The notes beneath the pieces were generated by a model. That model searched no databases. It was not told the origin of the DNA and saw nothing but the letters and a program-made list of their open reading frames with translations. The position numbers were made by a program, and so were the translations under genes. This document shows, one piece after another, positions 44,554-57,574 of a stretch of 64,000 nucleotides of DNA; positions within the stretch are counted from its first letter, which is position 1; each line of letters opens with the position of its first letter. The stretch is taken from positions 4,144,001 through 4,208,000 of the forward strand of contig NC_092561.1 in the NCBI RefSeq assembly GCF_037975245.1, in the 5' to 3' direction. Source of the DNA: Apostichopus japonicus. Its lineage: Eukaryota; Echinodermata; Holothuroidea; Aspidochirotida; Stichopodidae.

Positions 44554-47500
44554 CCTTATGAAACCTACTTTTTATTCCTTTTTCGTTGTTGACAGTTTTA
44601 TACTTTTTACCGATAGCATCCAATAACCTGTCTCTATTCCATGTCAATCCGGAACAAGACATGTATAGTTAACGCATGCCAACGTTGACTAGATATGAAG
44701 TTATCTGAAACCAAGGTTAATTACAACACCAAACAAAGAGCAAGGGAATCAAAGAGGGGGTGTGTGTGGAGGGTTGTTAAGTATTTACACATGCCAACGT
44801 TGACTACATTGATGAAACGTTGGTTCGAGATGCCCAGCATAAGAACGAAAATAAGATTTGTTTAAGGTTCATTCCGAGAAACTTCCGGACGATCAAACAG
44901 ACACTGCGTCAAGATGACTGGAATTGGTTGAGTATTGGAAAAAATATTGAAGTCTCGCTACAATCAACGTGTATGCACTTATTGGTTGCTGCATTACCAA
45001 GCCATTTGCAAAGCAAACCAAACCATTCGGTTCTAGACTTTATATATCATGGACAGAGGGACTTGCAGTGCTGTATGACCCTGATATGTTATAATATCAC
45101 ATAGGGAGATACTTAGCGCGACGATGTAACATCGCATGGAGGATTTTGACAGCGCCGTAACACATCGTGGTGAAGCTGGTGTTATTGTTGAGTAGGATGT
45201 ACCGTACGTATAAACAATGGATAAGGTTCATTGTCTTTAGATAATCAATACTTGAATGTCACATCATTTCTGAATGCTTAAAGAGAAACGGTTTGCCCTT
45301 CTTAGTAATACCTCTGCACAGTTATCAACAGTCATAGTGGAATCTCATGAGTTCTATACTCGACAGAAAATGTAAAACAGAGGTTTATCATTTAAGGCAA
45401 CACCCCAAGGGGAAATATTTTTCCTAACTGACAACCTATAGATAGAACCGTGGCAGGAAGAGAACAGCCTTAAATTAAAAAAAAAAACAGCTGCAACAAA
45501 GTGATAACATCTTTGAACACTTGTACCGTAAAATGAATTTATACTTGTTGTTGTTAATATTTCCATTTATGGTGTGATCTTAACTTTCGGTGAAAAAAAA
45601 AATTATATTTGATAAATATAGAATAATGGATGAAATATCCTTGACAGATAGCAACTGTTATTGATTGGCACATCATATCATATATTTCACACAGTCCTAT
45701 TCCCAGAAGTCTCAGTTTAATATCACACATTAACACCACGCCGGACGCCTCTGTTTAGTGTCAGTCTTTCATTCTTTCATGGATATGACGAGAATCGTTA
45801 CTATGGTTACAAAGCCTGCCTCCCGTTTCTTTTTACTTCCCTCGCCGGTGTGATGAAGAACATGCAAGGCAATTTTTTTCTTTTAATTCGTGAAATATTC
45901 ATTTCGTCGATGAAAGGATACCACGGTTTAGTTGGTTTACATATTGATATTACTGGTTATTCGTCCCAAGTTGTCGACAAGATCGCTGAAAAGAAATCCT
46001 ACAAATTTATTGTTTCAGTTTACATTGTTTGATGCATCAACAATATTTCATCTCAGATCTTGTACTGAATATTTTATTTGTGAAACGGTCACCTCCGCGT
46101 ATAACGATGAACATTCAATATTGCTTTTTCTGTTGATCTTTGCATTGGTTAAACACTCTTTCTCCGTTTACTTACGCTCTTTGTTTGTTATCCGTTCCTT
46201 TTAAACAAGCAGAAGAAAGCCCATATTGTTGTTACCATTTGCTGCGAATTCTATGACGACCTTTTCATGGAACAAAGCCTATTATATTCTTTTGTTCTGC
46301 GTAGAACGTTTGACTTTTGATCCGTTGAAACTTTATGAGATCAAACTATACACATGGTTAATATGTGCCTCGAGAGATTACCAGACCTCACTGATGTACA
46401 TACTGCTGTTAATATTTAACTCTTAAATAAACAAACGTTCTCTGTGAAACATTCAATCTTACATTTTTGCTCACTTTTCTCGTCAGTGATTCATCTAACG
46501 ACCTTCCGTCTCAATTTTACACAAGTGACTTTCTGACATAGTTCGTTTCTCTACAACACCGATCAGTGGTACTACGTCGTATATAGATTCCACGCAGCCA
46601 ATAGTTCATCTCGATTCGAATGTCTTAACAAGTGGATGAGAGGTTAACGATTAATAACTATAACCAAGTACAAGGCCAGGAGTATATTAACCATCTCCTA
46701 CAGGAAGCGACCATTTATCTTCTTGCTTAACAGGTTATTAGTTGGAAACAAAATATTCGCAGAGAGAGAGAGAAATCTTTGGCTGAATTCTACTCCTGAT
46801 CATCATCATCATATTGTTATTAAATATAGCAATTATTTCTATGCATTAGTGTTATATGAAGTGGTTGTTATAATAACTCGGAGATATATACAGTCCTGGA
46901 TTTACGTTTTGTTGTGATAAATGAAGTAATGGCTTAAGACATCATCTTCATACAAGGTAAGTAGATTTTATCCGCAATGGAAAATAAATTAAAAAAAAAA
47001 TCCTTTAAGACATATATAAATTGTATAAACTATGATTTCTGCGTATTTAAGATGAAGTTCAATGTACTAAATGGGAAACTAGCCAAGTGCGGATGAAGGC
47101 AACATATTATGTTTTATTGCTCAGTGTTAGTCTAGGTTTTTTTTTAATTTACATGTTAATATACGTGTTCACCAGCATATGTGACTGTTGGACGTTATTG
47201 CTATATTTTACGAAACATTTAATAACATTTAGGCCTATCTTAAGACCTTATAGACGTGAATTATTTGTGATCACACTTCGCACAGGAATTGTGAAAAGAC
47301 CAACAAAATAAGCAAGGAATCACATGATTAATATGCGCATGGCGCCGACATATATGTAGGGAACAGAGGCGTTGTGAGGGAAACACGTTGAAATGTACAA
47401 ACCCCCAAAGTGAAATGGGAAGGTCTCGGAAGGGGGGGGGGGGGGGGTAACAGCATATTCTATTTGAAAACAACCGATTTTCAATATTTGGTTCCGCTTT

Positions 47501-47723
47501 TATCAGGTCATGAGTTCCTTTTTGCAGGTCCTGACTCTTCTAGTATTACGTCGGTCAGAATGATATCGAGACAAATGATTACCAATTTAAAGAATGGCCT
47601 AAATGTAATTACTTGTACCGAGTAGCCAGATGTTTCCATCCATGCTTTCAGGTGTATAATGCTCACAGGTATCCTAATGAAAGGACTTAAAGATGGTCGC
47701 AGAGCAGCAAGTACATGACTACC
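44554..47723. other. Intergenic, nothing recognised
   Basis: Frames of up to about 94 codons occur but none shows a domain or splice context. A G16 run lies at 47432-47447. Confidence 0.5.
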
Positions 47724-48185
47724 ATGCACCCCTATACAATCAAGTATATTATATTACATATAAGTGGTATGATGCATTGCCCATGATGCGCCTATATAGA
47801 CCTACCCCTATACTATCAAATATAGTATATTACATACACGTGGTGTTATCCATTGACCATGATGCGCCTGTATACCCACCCCAATACTATCAAGTATATT
47901 GTATTACATACACGTGGTGTTATGCATTGACCTCGATGCGCCAATAAACCCACCCCTCTACTATCAAGAATAATTTATTTAAACACGTGGTGCTATGCAT
48001 TGGCCACAATGGGCCTATATACCTACCCCTATACTATCAAGTGTATGGTATTACACACACGTGGTGTTATGCATTGCCCATGATGCGCCTATATAGACCT
48101 ACCCCTATACTACCAAGTAAAGTATAATACATACACGTGGTGTTATCCATTGACCATGATGCACCTGTATATACCCACTGCCCTA
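47724..48185. repeat. About 75-bp tandem repeat, 6 copies
   Basis: Units contain ACCCCTATACTATCAAGTAT, ACATACACGTGGTGTTATGC and ATTGCCCATGATGCGCCTAT. The CACGTG core recurs at 47837, 47911, 47981, 48058 and 48135. Confidence 0.92.
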
Positions 48186-48654
48186 TGTGGGTGAACCCAA
48201 TAGCCCTATTCACCTTCTATAATACTCCCGGATGAATATAATTCGTAAGTACATTAAAATAATAGCATATAACAGACAAGAAGTAGGCTACACACAAAAC
48301 TAAGGTATATGTGGTATATGTGACAGACCATATGCAGTGTTCTATGAATTATTAGTAATAACGAAATAAAAATATGTAATGTGTCTCAGACACTCAACAG
48401 CAAGGACGAGACGAGCAAGAGACATTCACGATTCCAGATTTAATCAAAGTAATTTCCCACAGCTTTTTAGACAACATTTTCTGTCTGAAAATCCTCATCA
48501 AATATCGACAAATGGCCTTTAAGCTTAACGTTGCGCATCCTGGAAGCTTTTCCCTCATGGCTCACAATAACATCGACTAACATACAATACATGTTAAAAT
48601 CACGTTCGACTTGCAAAGCCCAGATGGTTCCATATATTTTGTGTTGACGTTTAC
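48186..48654. other. Intergenic, nothing recognised
   Basis: Between the 75-bp array and the possible orphan exon. No downstream partner exon was found here on the minus strand. Confidence 0.5.
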
Positions 48655-48744
48655 CACAAGAACTAGTTCCGCCCTAATGGATTTTACATCTTTTTCAAGT
48701 TCTGACAAATCGGTGATATCCATAAAGTAATTCTCCCCAGGGTC
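48655..48744 (-). CDS. Possible orphan exon, like the end of a von Willebrand A domain
   Basis: On the minus strand an acceptor (GGGAACGTTACAG) precedes 48744 and a donor GTAAAC follows 48655. The 90-nt, phase 0-0 exon reads DPGENYFMDITDLSELEKDV and ends KSIRAELVLV. The pattern (DPG..YF..D...ELE..V..I) is like the last strand and helix of VWA domains. No companion exon was found on either side, so it may be a pseudo-exon, a gene fragment or coincidence. Confidence 0.3.
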
Positions 48745-49330
48745 CTGTAACGTTCCCAGCGGCAAACTAATCATTGGAAACGAAGAGATTTACATGAAAC
48801 AGAACATGATAATGGCAATGTTTATGACATGTTTGGCTGTCTACGGTTCGCATAGAGCTGCATGGTATTTGACATTTTTATAGGGAATGTTCCCCCATTA
48901 TAACATTAGATTAAACTCACGATTGTTGAAATGTGACAAATAAAATGTCAAAACCTATAGGCTACATCACATACGGTTGACTATAGACAATATCATGCAT
49001 GTTTTACGATCACATTAGTAAATAGGCTCATACTAAAATCATATCAAATAAATATTGATATTATTATTTGCATGCAAAGAGCGGAAAATAGAAAATATTA
49101 AACTAGCCTATACTGCAAATGGTCTCTTTTAATTCCGCATGCATCTCTATGTACACCAACAGTACACGGTTTAAATGATTATTACTTGGAGCTAGTATAT
49201 ATCTGCTCTTAATAGTAACAAATATAATGCTTCGGTGAAATTTCGAAGCTTTCCGTGCTTAAACTTGGGCATGCTTGATTTATAAACAGACGGGATGTTA
49301 TTGTTCAAAAACAGACGAGACACGAGCTTT
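48745..49330. other. Intergenic, nothing recognised
   Basis: AT-rich. No upstream partner for the possible minus-strand exon could be seen. Confidence 0.5.
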
Positions 49331-49456
49331 GTCCCTCAAGCTTGGATGTATACTAACTGCTAATCCCTCAAGCTTGGATGTACTAGCTGCTAATCCCTCA
49401 AGCTTGGATGTACTAACTGCTAATCCCTCAAGCTTGGATGTACTAGCTGCTAATCC
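49331..49456. repeat. 30-bp tandem repeat, about 4 copies
   Basis: The unit is TAATCCCTCAAGCTTGGATG followed by TACTAACTGC, at 49361, 49391, 49421 and a partial copy at 49451. Because 30 is a multiple of 3, reading frames stay open on both strands. Confidence 0.95.
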
Positions 49457-51539
49457 ATTATTACCCACTTTGCCTCCCTTTAGCTGAAGAAGAAGTTCGT
49501 ATATATGCAATTACCGGTAAATGATGATATTCAGGCTCCGGGTAAACACTTCTTTATTCCCGACCCATGGGTATACATAAACAGATACGCCTGAGTTACA
49601 TTTACCTCGAATCGATTGAGTAGCTGAATCTTATTAGTAAATGAAACGTAATAATTCACAGCGCCTGGCAGATAAATTGGTTTCCCAGTAGTATTAGCAA
49701 GCTAATGAAGCCGATAGGGAAACATGCGGCGTTTCTTTATATATACTAATAACAAGCTTTCTCTAAACTACGAGCGGCGCCCGCATGAACCGTGTGTGTT
49801 TTAGGGTTGAAAGATTACAACGACGCTCTTGGAATTGCACGTACATTTGCAATAGTTAACTGAACTGATCTTAAACTCTAAGATATTAATTCTGTCCATG
49901 CCGTATGAAAAAGCTGATTTTTTTTTTATCAGAACAGAGGAATATTTCCACCATTGTGAGTAAACTGCGCCGAAATTGGGAATGTATGAATTATGGAATG
50001 CTCGGTTCATCGCTACCTATGCAACACTTGTTAGACGTAAAAGATCTGATCAAACTATTAACAACTAAATAAAACGAAATTCGAAACCGAAAACAGAAGA
50101 GACTATGAAAATAATACCCTTCTTAACTTGAAATATAATTTATAAAAGTTGTGGTCATCCTGAATTATGAATTGATGTATGAAAAATATGAAGAATAAGT
50201 CTCTAAATGAAACACAAAATATATTTTTTTATTACTCTGCAAACCATATCCATGCATGCGATACTGCTGCACTGAGTAGCTAATTAGATGAACGTACGTA
50301 GCATTGATTATAAAATTAAACAAATAAATGAGAAACTAAAGAGAAAAGAATATAGAGATAAGGAAAGGTCAAATTTAGTTAACTTAGTTCACAGTGACTC
50401 TAGTAGGATATAACATTTCTTTTAATACCAGCTACATTAATGTCTGTGCATGGCATGAAGTCCTTACCAATGATTATATTTATCTCCGTAAATATAATTA
50501 AATCACCTGTATGGAGTATATATAACTAATTGCCTTCATTAATTCATTTAGGCAAATTATAACTCATCTCCCAAGGTTCCATATTTCAATTCGTTTTCCT
50601 TTCTTCTTCTTCTCGTATAAAAAAAATAATTCTCTAGTACGCAAGCGTGTGAGTGTTGATGTCATCCGTTGTCATGGAGACGTCACCGTTCCTTTTGCAA
50701 AGTCTATTCATAAACTATTTGACACTTATCTTGCTTTCCGCAGTGTGTAGTTAGTTATCTTTTTTGCAGAATGACTAAGAACTAATGAAGAGTTTGATAT
50801 TTTACAAGGCTGTGTCAATATTGTAATAACCATTTCGTTAAGACACACTCAAGTGATACAGATATGACCACACATCCCTGAAAATTATTAACATATAGTT
50901 GTGGGTATTCCCGCTGCAATGTTGTCATATTTGCTGATAAATATCTCTCATACAGTTTTGTATAGAATCAACTTAGTTTTTGTGAAACTCATTAGTTTAT
51001 CGTGATTATTTAACGATCTACGGTGAATATCAAATGGATGTTCTGGGTAAACATTTTCAATTCCACTGTCAAGCTAGTCAATGCGCAGCACATATACAGG
51101 TATAGAAAACCAATATACAACTTGTGTTATTGTTCAGCACCGACTCTCTTTAAAAAAATAATCGAGTTTTCTGTGCGAAATATTTATTAATTAAAAAAAA
51201 GACATAATCCTAACGAATGAAAATATATAATTATACGTTTACCACAAAAATGAAGTGAAACCCAGGAATGACCGCTGGCATGATCTGAATACAAGCTTGA
51301 CCTACTGAAACTGACAAATGTAAGACGTATTAAGGTTTCTCAATCTTCGTGTCTGATCCCTATCCAACATTTACTGATGTAGTATAATGTGTAAAATATA
51401 TGGTGTACGCTCTTACACATCGACAGATAGAAATCAAATCCATTCAAATTAATTAATTAAAACAATGAAACACTTTCTTAAACACATCTATTGAAGACGT
51501 ATATTGGCTTTACACGTTACTAGTCGTTATATGCTTCCT
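49457..51539. other. Intergenic, nothing recognised
   Basis: AT-rich with scattered short T and A runs. No gene or repeat can be supported. Confidence 0.5.
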
Positions 51540-52287
51540 GTTTTGTAACACTTGCACCTGCCATTAACACTTGACACAACATGGTGTTTTGTAACACGTT
51601 ACCTGTCCATGGACACTTGACACAACATGGTGTTTTGTAACACTTTCACCTATCCATGCACACTTGACACAACATGGTGTTTTGTAACACTTGTACCTGT
51701 CCATGGACACTTGACACAACATGGTGTTTTGTAACACGCACCTGTCCGTGGACACTTGATACAACATGCTGTTTTGTAACACTTGCACCTGCCATTAACA
51801 CTTGACACAACATGGTGTTTTGTAACACTTGTACCTGTCCATAGACACTTGACACAACATGGTGTTTTGTAACACTTGTACCTATCCATGCACACTTGAC
51901 ACAACATGGTGTTTTGTAACACTTGTACCTGTCCATGGACACTTGACACAACATGGTGTTTTGTAACACTTGCACCTGTCTATGGACACTTGATACAACA
52001 TGCTGTTTTGTAACACTTGCACCTGCCATTAACACTTGACACAACATGGTGTTTTGTAACACGTTACCTGTCCATGGACACTTGACACAACATGGTGTTT
52101 TGTAACACTTGTACCTATCCATGCACACTTGACATAACATGGTGTTTTGTAACACTTGTACCTATCCATGGACACTTGACACAACATGGTGTTTTGTAAC
52201 ACTTGCACCTGTCTGTGGACACTTGATACAACATGCTGTTTTGTAACACTTGCACCTGTCCGTGGACACTTGAGACAACATGGTGTT
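51540..52287. repeat. 47-bp minisatellite with a five-unit higher-order period, 16 copies
   Basis: The unit is TGTTTTGTAACACTTGTACC followed by TGTCCATGGACACTTGACAC and AACATGG. The variant CTTGCACCTGCCATTAACAC recurs at about 51551, 51783 and 52016, every five units (about 233 bp). Minus-strand frames over it are Cys-rich repeats, not genes. Confidence 0.95.
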
Positions 52288-55200
52288 GACTGATTTGACT
52301 GATTACAGGACACAATAAGCTATTCTAAATAGTAACCGCATCATTGAGAATTATTACTGTCTGTACAGTATATTGCGTTTGGTTATGGAACGCACGGTCA
52401 ACATATGTTACTTTTTTGGCGAAAGCTGAGACACAATATGCTATGGGAGCAACAAACGTTGGGACCTTAAAGGAGGCCTCCCTTTTATCTGTAACTTGGT
52501 AAGGGATACGGTAAGCGTGAACTTGGTAAGGAAACACAATAATGAGATCATATGTGCATTATATGATTGATATTTGAACTTAATACTTTGAACTATAGCT
52601 GCAGAACAATCAAACTGCAAGTTCCCTTGATGCAATGAGTCCATATACGTTTACAACGAGAAACTTAACCCCAATAGTTTCCTTCCAGTTATCGCATATA
52701 GGCTCTTTACTCACAACTTAAAGTCAGTTTAATAAATTGATCAGAATTATTTTCAAAATTTTGACTGACGCGCCAAATGCGAAATATAATATTTAAATTC
52801 CGTTGAGAAATGAATAAAATTTGTAAATGGATTTTGAGAGGACGTTTGAGGTAAATAAGTATCAAGTGTCCGGAAAATGGGTCTCGATGGAAACACTCAA
52901 CGGTCAGATTTTAGTGCAAGTCCTAGATTTTAGCAATGAAATGAATATCACCTTTTTAATGGCCTCTTTAATATACCACGTAGGCTAATTGTTTTCATCT
53001 CAAACACACTTGTAACTGAGTTTCCTGGTACTTCTTTATGAAGATTCACCTGCTGATGAGACGTGCGTGTTTGTTGCCCGCCTACACAAGTGATAAAGGT
53101 AAAAATTTACAGGGAACTGTTTGTCATTACCGTGTGGACATAGAACGTCATATATCTCACATTACTCGAAACTCGAAAGTGCATTATCCCGGCGATACTG
53201 GTAATTTCTTTAGTTTTGGCTTGTAGGTCGTGAAAAGTTCCTGATATTTTGATTGGATTGGTCAACTAATTAGGTTTAAAGATCTGCACGTATTTTGTTT
53301 GATATTTGCAAGATTAATCGACTTACTGTGTAACCAGTACATATAGGCATTATAAGTTACGTTTGTCTTCTGTTGATTTCTATTACTGTATCCCTCTCTC
53401 TCCCTATGTGTTGCTGTTCGCTTTACAAAGTATATACAAAGTGACAGACAGTCACCATACTGAATTGAGCAACTGACAAGCGTGATTCTTAACCCTGTAG
53501 CATTTATTGTGCATGTATTCGAAACACGTTAACAGTATACTACGGATCATAGTTCATTCTACGATATTTTGATTTGGTATTTAATAAATCATTATCTTTT
53601 GTCTATTTCTCAGTCTCGACTTGCTTGCAATCAATTTTGTAACTTGACGCATATATCGCCAAAATGAAAAAAAAGTGAAAGCTGTGATAACGATTTTTGT
53701 AACCACTTTTTCTTCGCTTACATATGAATAGAGTATACAGTATTAATAGAGTCATATACGCAAGTGTTTTGCAAGACCTATTGCATTAATACAAAGCGTA
53801 TTTAAATGCAGCAACCGAAGATGAATGCACCAAATACTACACGTATAACCAATAGATTATCACGGTATACTCAAGGAACTCTGCGGTGAAATGGCATTTG
53901 TCCAATGATATATATTTGTTACTAGCTGTACTGGTCCCGTATTTAGTGTTATTGTCACGTGATCTTTTGTATTATGTAATGAATGTATTTATGATACATA
54001 CCTACGTTATATTGTACTTTAGTGTTATTGTTACGTACACTTTTGTGTCTACTTTCCTACCACTGACTGACTTAGCTTGACTATTTTAAATTAGTGTTAC
54101 CCAGATAAAATTCTTGCCAGAAATCCCCATAGCTATCAATCTCTCCTGATAACACAGTAATTTTCACACAGTCATTGCACTCTCATATTGCACTCTTGTG
54201 AATTAAAAGCCCCCCCCCCCCTAAAAATAAAAGTGCCTTTTAATTTGTTCCAAAACATCATCGATCGATCATTTTGTTGAAACTAGGAAAGAATGGAACC
54301 AAATTTGGTTTTGTCAAAAAGAAACACATTTTTCTTTGTACTCGAATGCAAACAATGGCGAACTACTGAAATCTGTAACGTGTAGGGTACAATAATGGAT
54401 TGTGACGTCATCTTAGGCTGACTATAAACAGCTTAGGTTGCCAAGGTAACACATGAGTCTCAAGTATGACACATCCCTTTATTAGAACAGCACGCCTATA
54501 TCACAAACAAGAAATCGAACCTAGATTTCTCTGAGTTTGTGAAAGGTATCTGTACACACATACAAGCTTATACGAAATACGAGTGCAGACACACAAGCAA
54601 ACTCACGATAGCGGCAAGTGCATATGTTAAAATATTTACAAGTTTTACATCTTTTTTACTCTCCTATGATATATTTCTCTATTCATCTTTGGTAACCCAA
54701 GAAATGATAGAATATTTATCTTTCTGTCGATAACATATGATTCTATATCTAGTATGGTATGATGATATAGCATTAATTTATTGCTGCATCCATGCGTAGT
54801 GTTAGGTTGCGCATGGATGCGAGTATATTTCACTCCACGAGCAGGCTTTACCGCATACGCGACAGGTTTAGTGTGCATGGGTAGTCTCGGATTGCAGACA
54901 TGAGCACCTCCCTGCAGGCGCGCTTTTTAGTTCTGCTCCTGCAGGTATACCCAATACTCTGTACTAACTGGTTAAACTGATCTATCTGTGCAGGGTGTTT
55001 TGTACATTCTACTATAACCAAAAGAACGACGTTTGCACCTGCCATGCAAACTCCTTTGTGCATGTGATCTGGTTACTGTACAACGGGATTTTGCAGAGAT
55101 ACAAAGGCGATGCTCAGTATGTATAATAATAGAGGCAACTCAAACAAAACACTGATTCACTTATCAACAAAGTGCGTGTTGGTTTTAAATGGTTTTAGGA

Positions 55201-55850
55201 AGAACGTTGTAGAAAATGAAGGCCACGCATCTCTACTGCAAGTACATTAACTTGAAATACGTTTGGGGGTAACAAAACTGTCAGTATCTTTTTACCTTAC
55301 TTTGTTGACTTGACCGAACACTTTTCTGACCATTTCGTTAATTTGCATAAGTTTCACCCGTTCGATTGAGCTACTCAACATTCACGAAGACTTTCAAGAA
55401 AGTCGATATTTTTACAGTGAAAGTAGTACATATCGACACACTGTTGTAGTCTTACATGTCGGATAAGGGAAAAATAACATCTTATACTTTCAGGATCATA
55501 GATTTCGTTAAGATTGTAATTTTCTTTATTCGAGAGACCAATGAGTCATCTTTCTGTCTAAATGTATTACATTTTCTCAGTAAATGAGTGTTATAAACTT
55601 TATTTTTAAGAAGAAATTAACAATGGAAGGCAATTTATACTTAATATATATTTTCATATAACATAAGTTATAGTCCTACTTATGAAATATGATTATTAGC
55701 AACGAAGAACATGTGACTACATTCCTTCGAGACATTTTCTAGGTGTATACAGGGCTATAGTCACTGACAGATTAATGTATGTCGTCCAGTTACAGAGTTG
55801 TTGGCAATTAACAATTCATAATCATGGACGTTAAATATGAATGTAAGAGA
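52288..55850. other. Intergenic, nothing recognised
   Basis: AT-rich. It contains a C12 run (54210-54221) and many short frames without domain or splice support. Confidence 0.5.
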
Positions 55851-55917
55851 CTGACTTCGGTCAGCTTGCGGCCTTGATAAGCCAATGAGGCTTCTTCGCG
55901 AGTTCCTGCTTGCAGGA
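55851..55917. other. Compact structured element with stacked hairpins
   Basis: Three perfect hairpins lie within 67 nt: CTGAC-TTCG-GTCAG (55851-55864), AAGCC-AATGA-GGCTT (55879-55893) and TCCTGC-TT-GCAGGA (55904-55917). A fourth stem, CTTGCG (55865-55870) with CGCGAG (55897-55902), encloses the second. It is GC-rich in an AT-rich region. It could be a structured RNA or part of a transposon end; family and strand are unknown. Confidence 0.6.
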
Positions 55918-57486
55918 GGATCTAATATACATATACAAATATGTTATAGCAGAGAGTTAATATTATACTCATAGGATCTAATACAGGTCAGGTGAATGAG
56001 TTCATCCGTTAAATTACGCTGCTGCTATCCACTTTCATCGTAGAAGTCAACGGATACTGTAATGACAAATAAATGTGGCTGCCCGTCTTGATAATTGGTA
56101 TAGCCACAAGGCTTGTCTCTGTTTGATGAACCGAGTAGATGAACTGTACTGAATAATTTAGTGATATGATAATTATTCCAACAGGGATAAAGACACAGTA
56201 TTTATAAAACAAAGTTATATCGCAGAATGAAACGCTGTATGGTATTGATCGTATTCGCGGGTTCTCAATGCACAGGGCAGTATAACATTGTCTCACGTGG
56301 GAACAAGTTAAAGAGCTTTGCATAGTTACACTAGCTGCCACCCGTGTAACACATGTAACCGTATTACGAACACAAAGTAGTAATTACTGTTGCACGGTTG
56401 TGGGGCATGAATAGTAGTTACTCTACCAGCTATGAGTATCGGCTGGGTCAGTTAACTTTCGGTATAAACTTAAAGTCTCAATGTGTAAAACGTTGAACTT
56501 CGACCTTTCCAGTTTTATGCCTTAGAAGCTCAGTAAAAATAACACCGTTCTATGAAATTTTCATTTTAATAGTCATTATTATTTATTAAGTTATATAATA
56601 TTAAACGTACAAACTCTAGTTATGTTAGCAATAAACCCCTAATTAGTTACATTTATTTAACATGTGTTTCATGGAGTTCACCTAGCTGATAAACGCATCG
56701 AATCATGCAGGAAAATAAAACATCAAACCATCAATAAATAAATTATAAATCTGTGTTGTGCAAACATATCTCTTTGCAGCCCCGGTTGTTTTTTATGATG
56801 CCCCATACTAGCAAAAAAATGAAGAAAAAACAAAAACATTTAGATTCTTAACTTTAACATAAATCTGTCTTTGCTTAACAGGGTAATGTTTCATCCTACC
56901 TGCAGCCTCTTTTACATCAGTTATAGATACTCTGCCTGGTCGCAAATTATCATATTGTTATCCTTTTGTGATTCCCCTGAGAGTGAACAGCTAAGGTGAA
57001 CATTGACGATATACCATAAACATTTAAATTATGAAAATTCAAAATGTTTATCACACCGATAGTCTGTCAATGAAAGTCATCTATTCATCCATGCAAACAT
57101 TCAGTCTCGACGGTCCTTCGATATCGTAGGGGGGGGGGGGGGAGAGATAAGCGAGAGATAAATGTGCCTTTCCATTTGGAGTTTATTGGTTGTATTAATG
57201 ATGAGAAGTAATGAGAATACATTAATGTTACTTTTTTTCTCAAGTATGTTAGAGATTAGTCGCTACATGCAAATCAAATGAATAAGAGATGTTGCTTCGG
57301 GCATATTTTAGGGTTTCACAGATGTTTTACATAAGGCATATTTTGCATTTAACGGAAACGTTTAAAAACAACGTCAGTTTTAGGGCAACCAATTATTTTC
57401 AGCTCGATGCGTTATATCTCACTTGAAAATTAGTATCAGAAAGGAATGATCGTTTTTCATTCTAAAATGTGAAGGACACTTTGCCT
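55918..57486. other. Intergenic, nothing recognised
   Basis: A G-run lies at 57129-57142. Otherwise featureless AT-rich sequence. Confidence 0.5.
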
Positions 57487-57574
57487 CCGTGGGGGTCCGT
57501 GGGGGTCCGTGGGGTCCGTGGGGTCCGTGGGGGTCCGTGGGGGTCCGTGGGGGTCCGCGGGGGTCCGTGGGGGT
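57487..57574. repeat. 10-11-bp G-rich minisatellite
   Basis: About eight units of GTCCGTGGGGG. Four or more G-tracts in a row on the plus strand could form a G-quadruplex. Confidence 0.9.

Noticed and set aside
44820-45104. 94-codon plus-strand frame
   Set aside because: No recognisable domain, no acceptor or donor in the right phase, and no promoter or poly(A) context.
49275-49510. Opposed frames with 10-residue repeats (SSLDV on plus, TSKLEGL on minus)
   Set aside because: The 30-bp repeat is a multiple of three, so both strands stay open. No flanking coding signal.
51564-52313. Minus-strand Cys-rich frames up to 169 codons
   Set aside because: Frames over the 47-bp minisatellite; the same peptide appears in several frames, as expected from a repeat free of stops.
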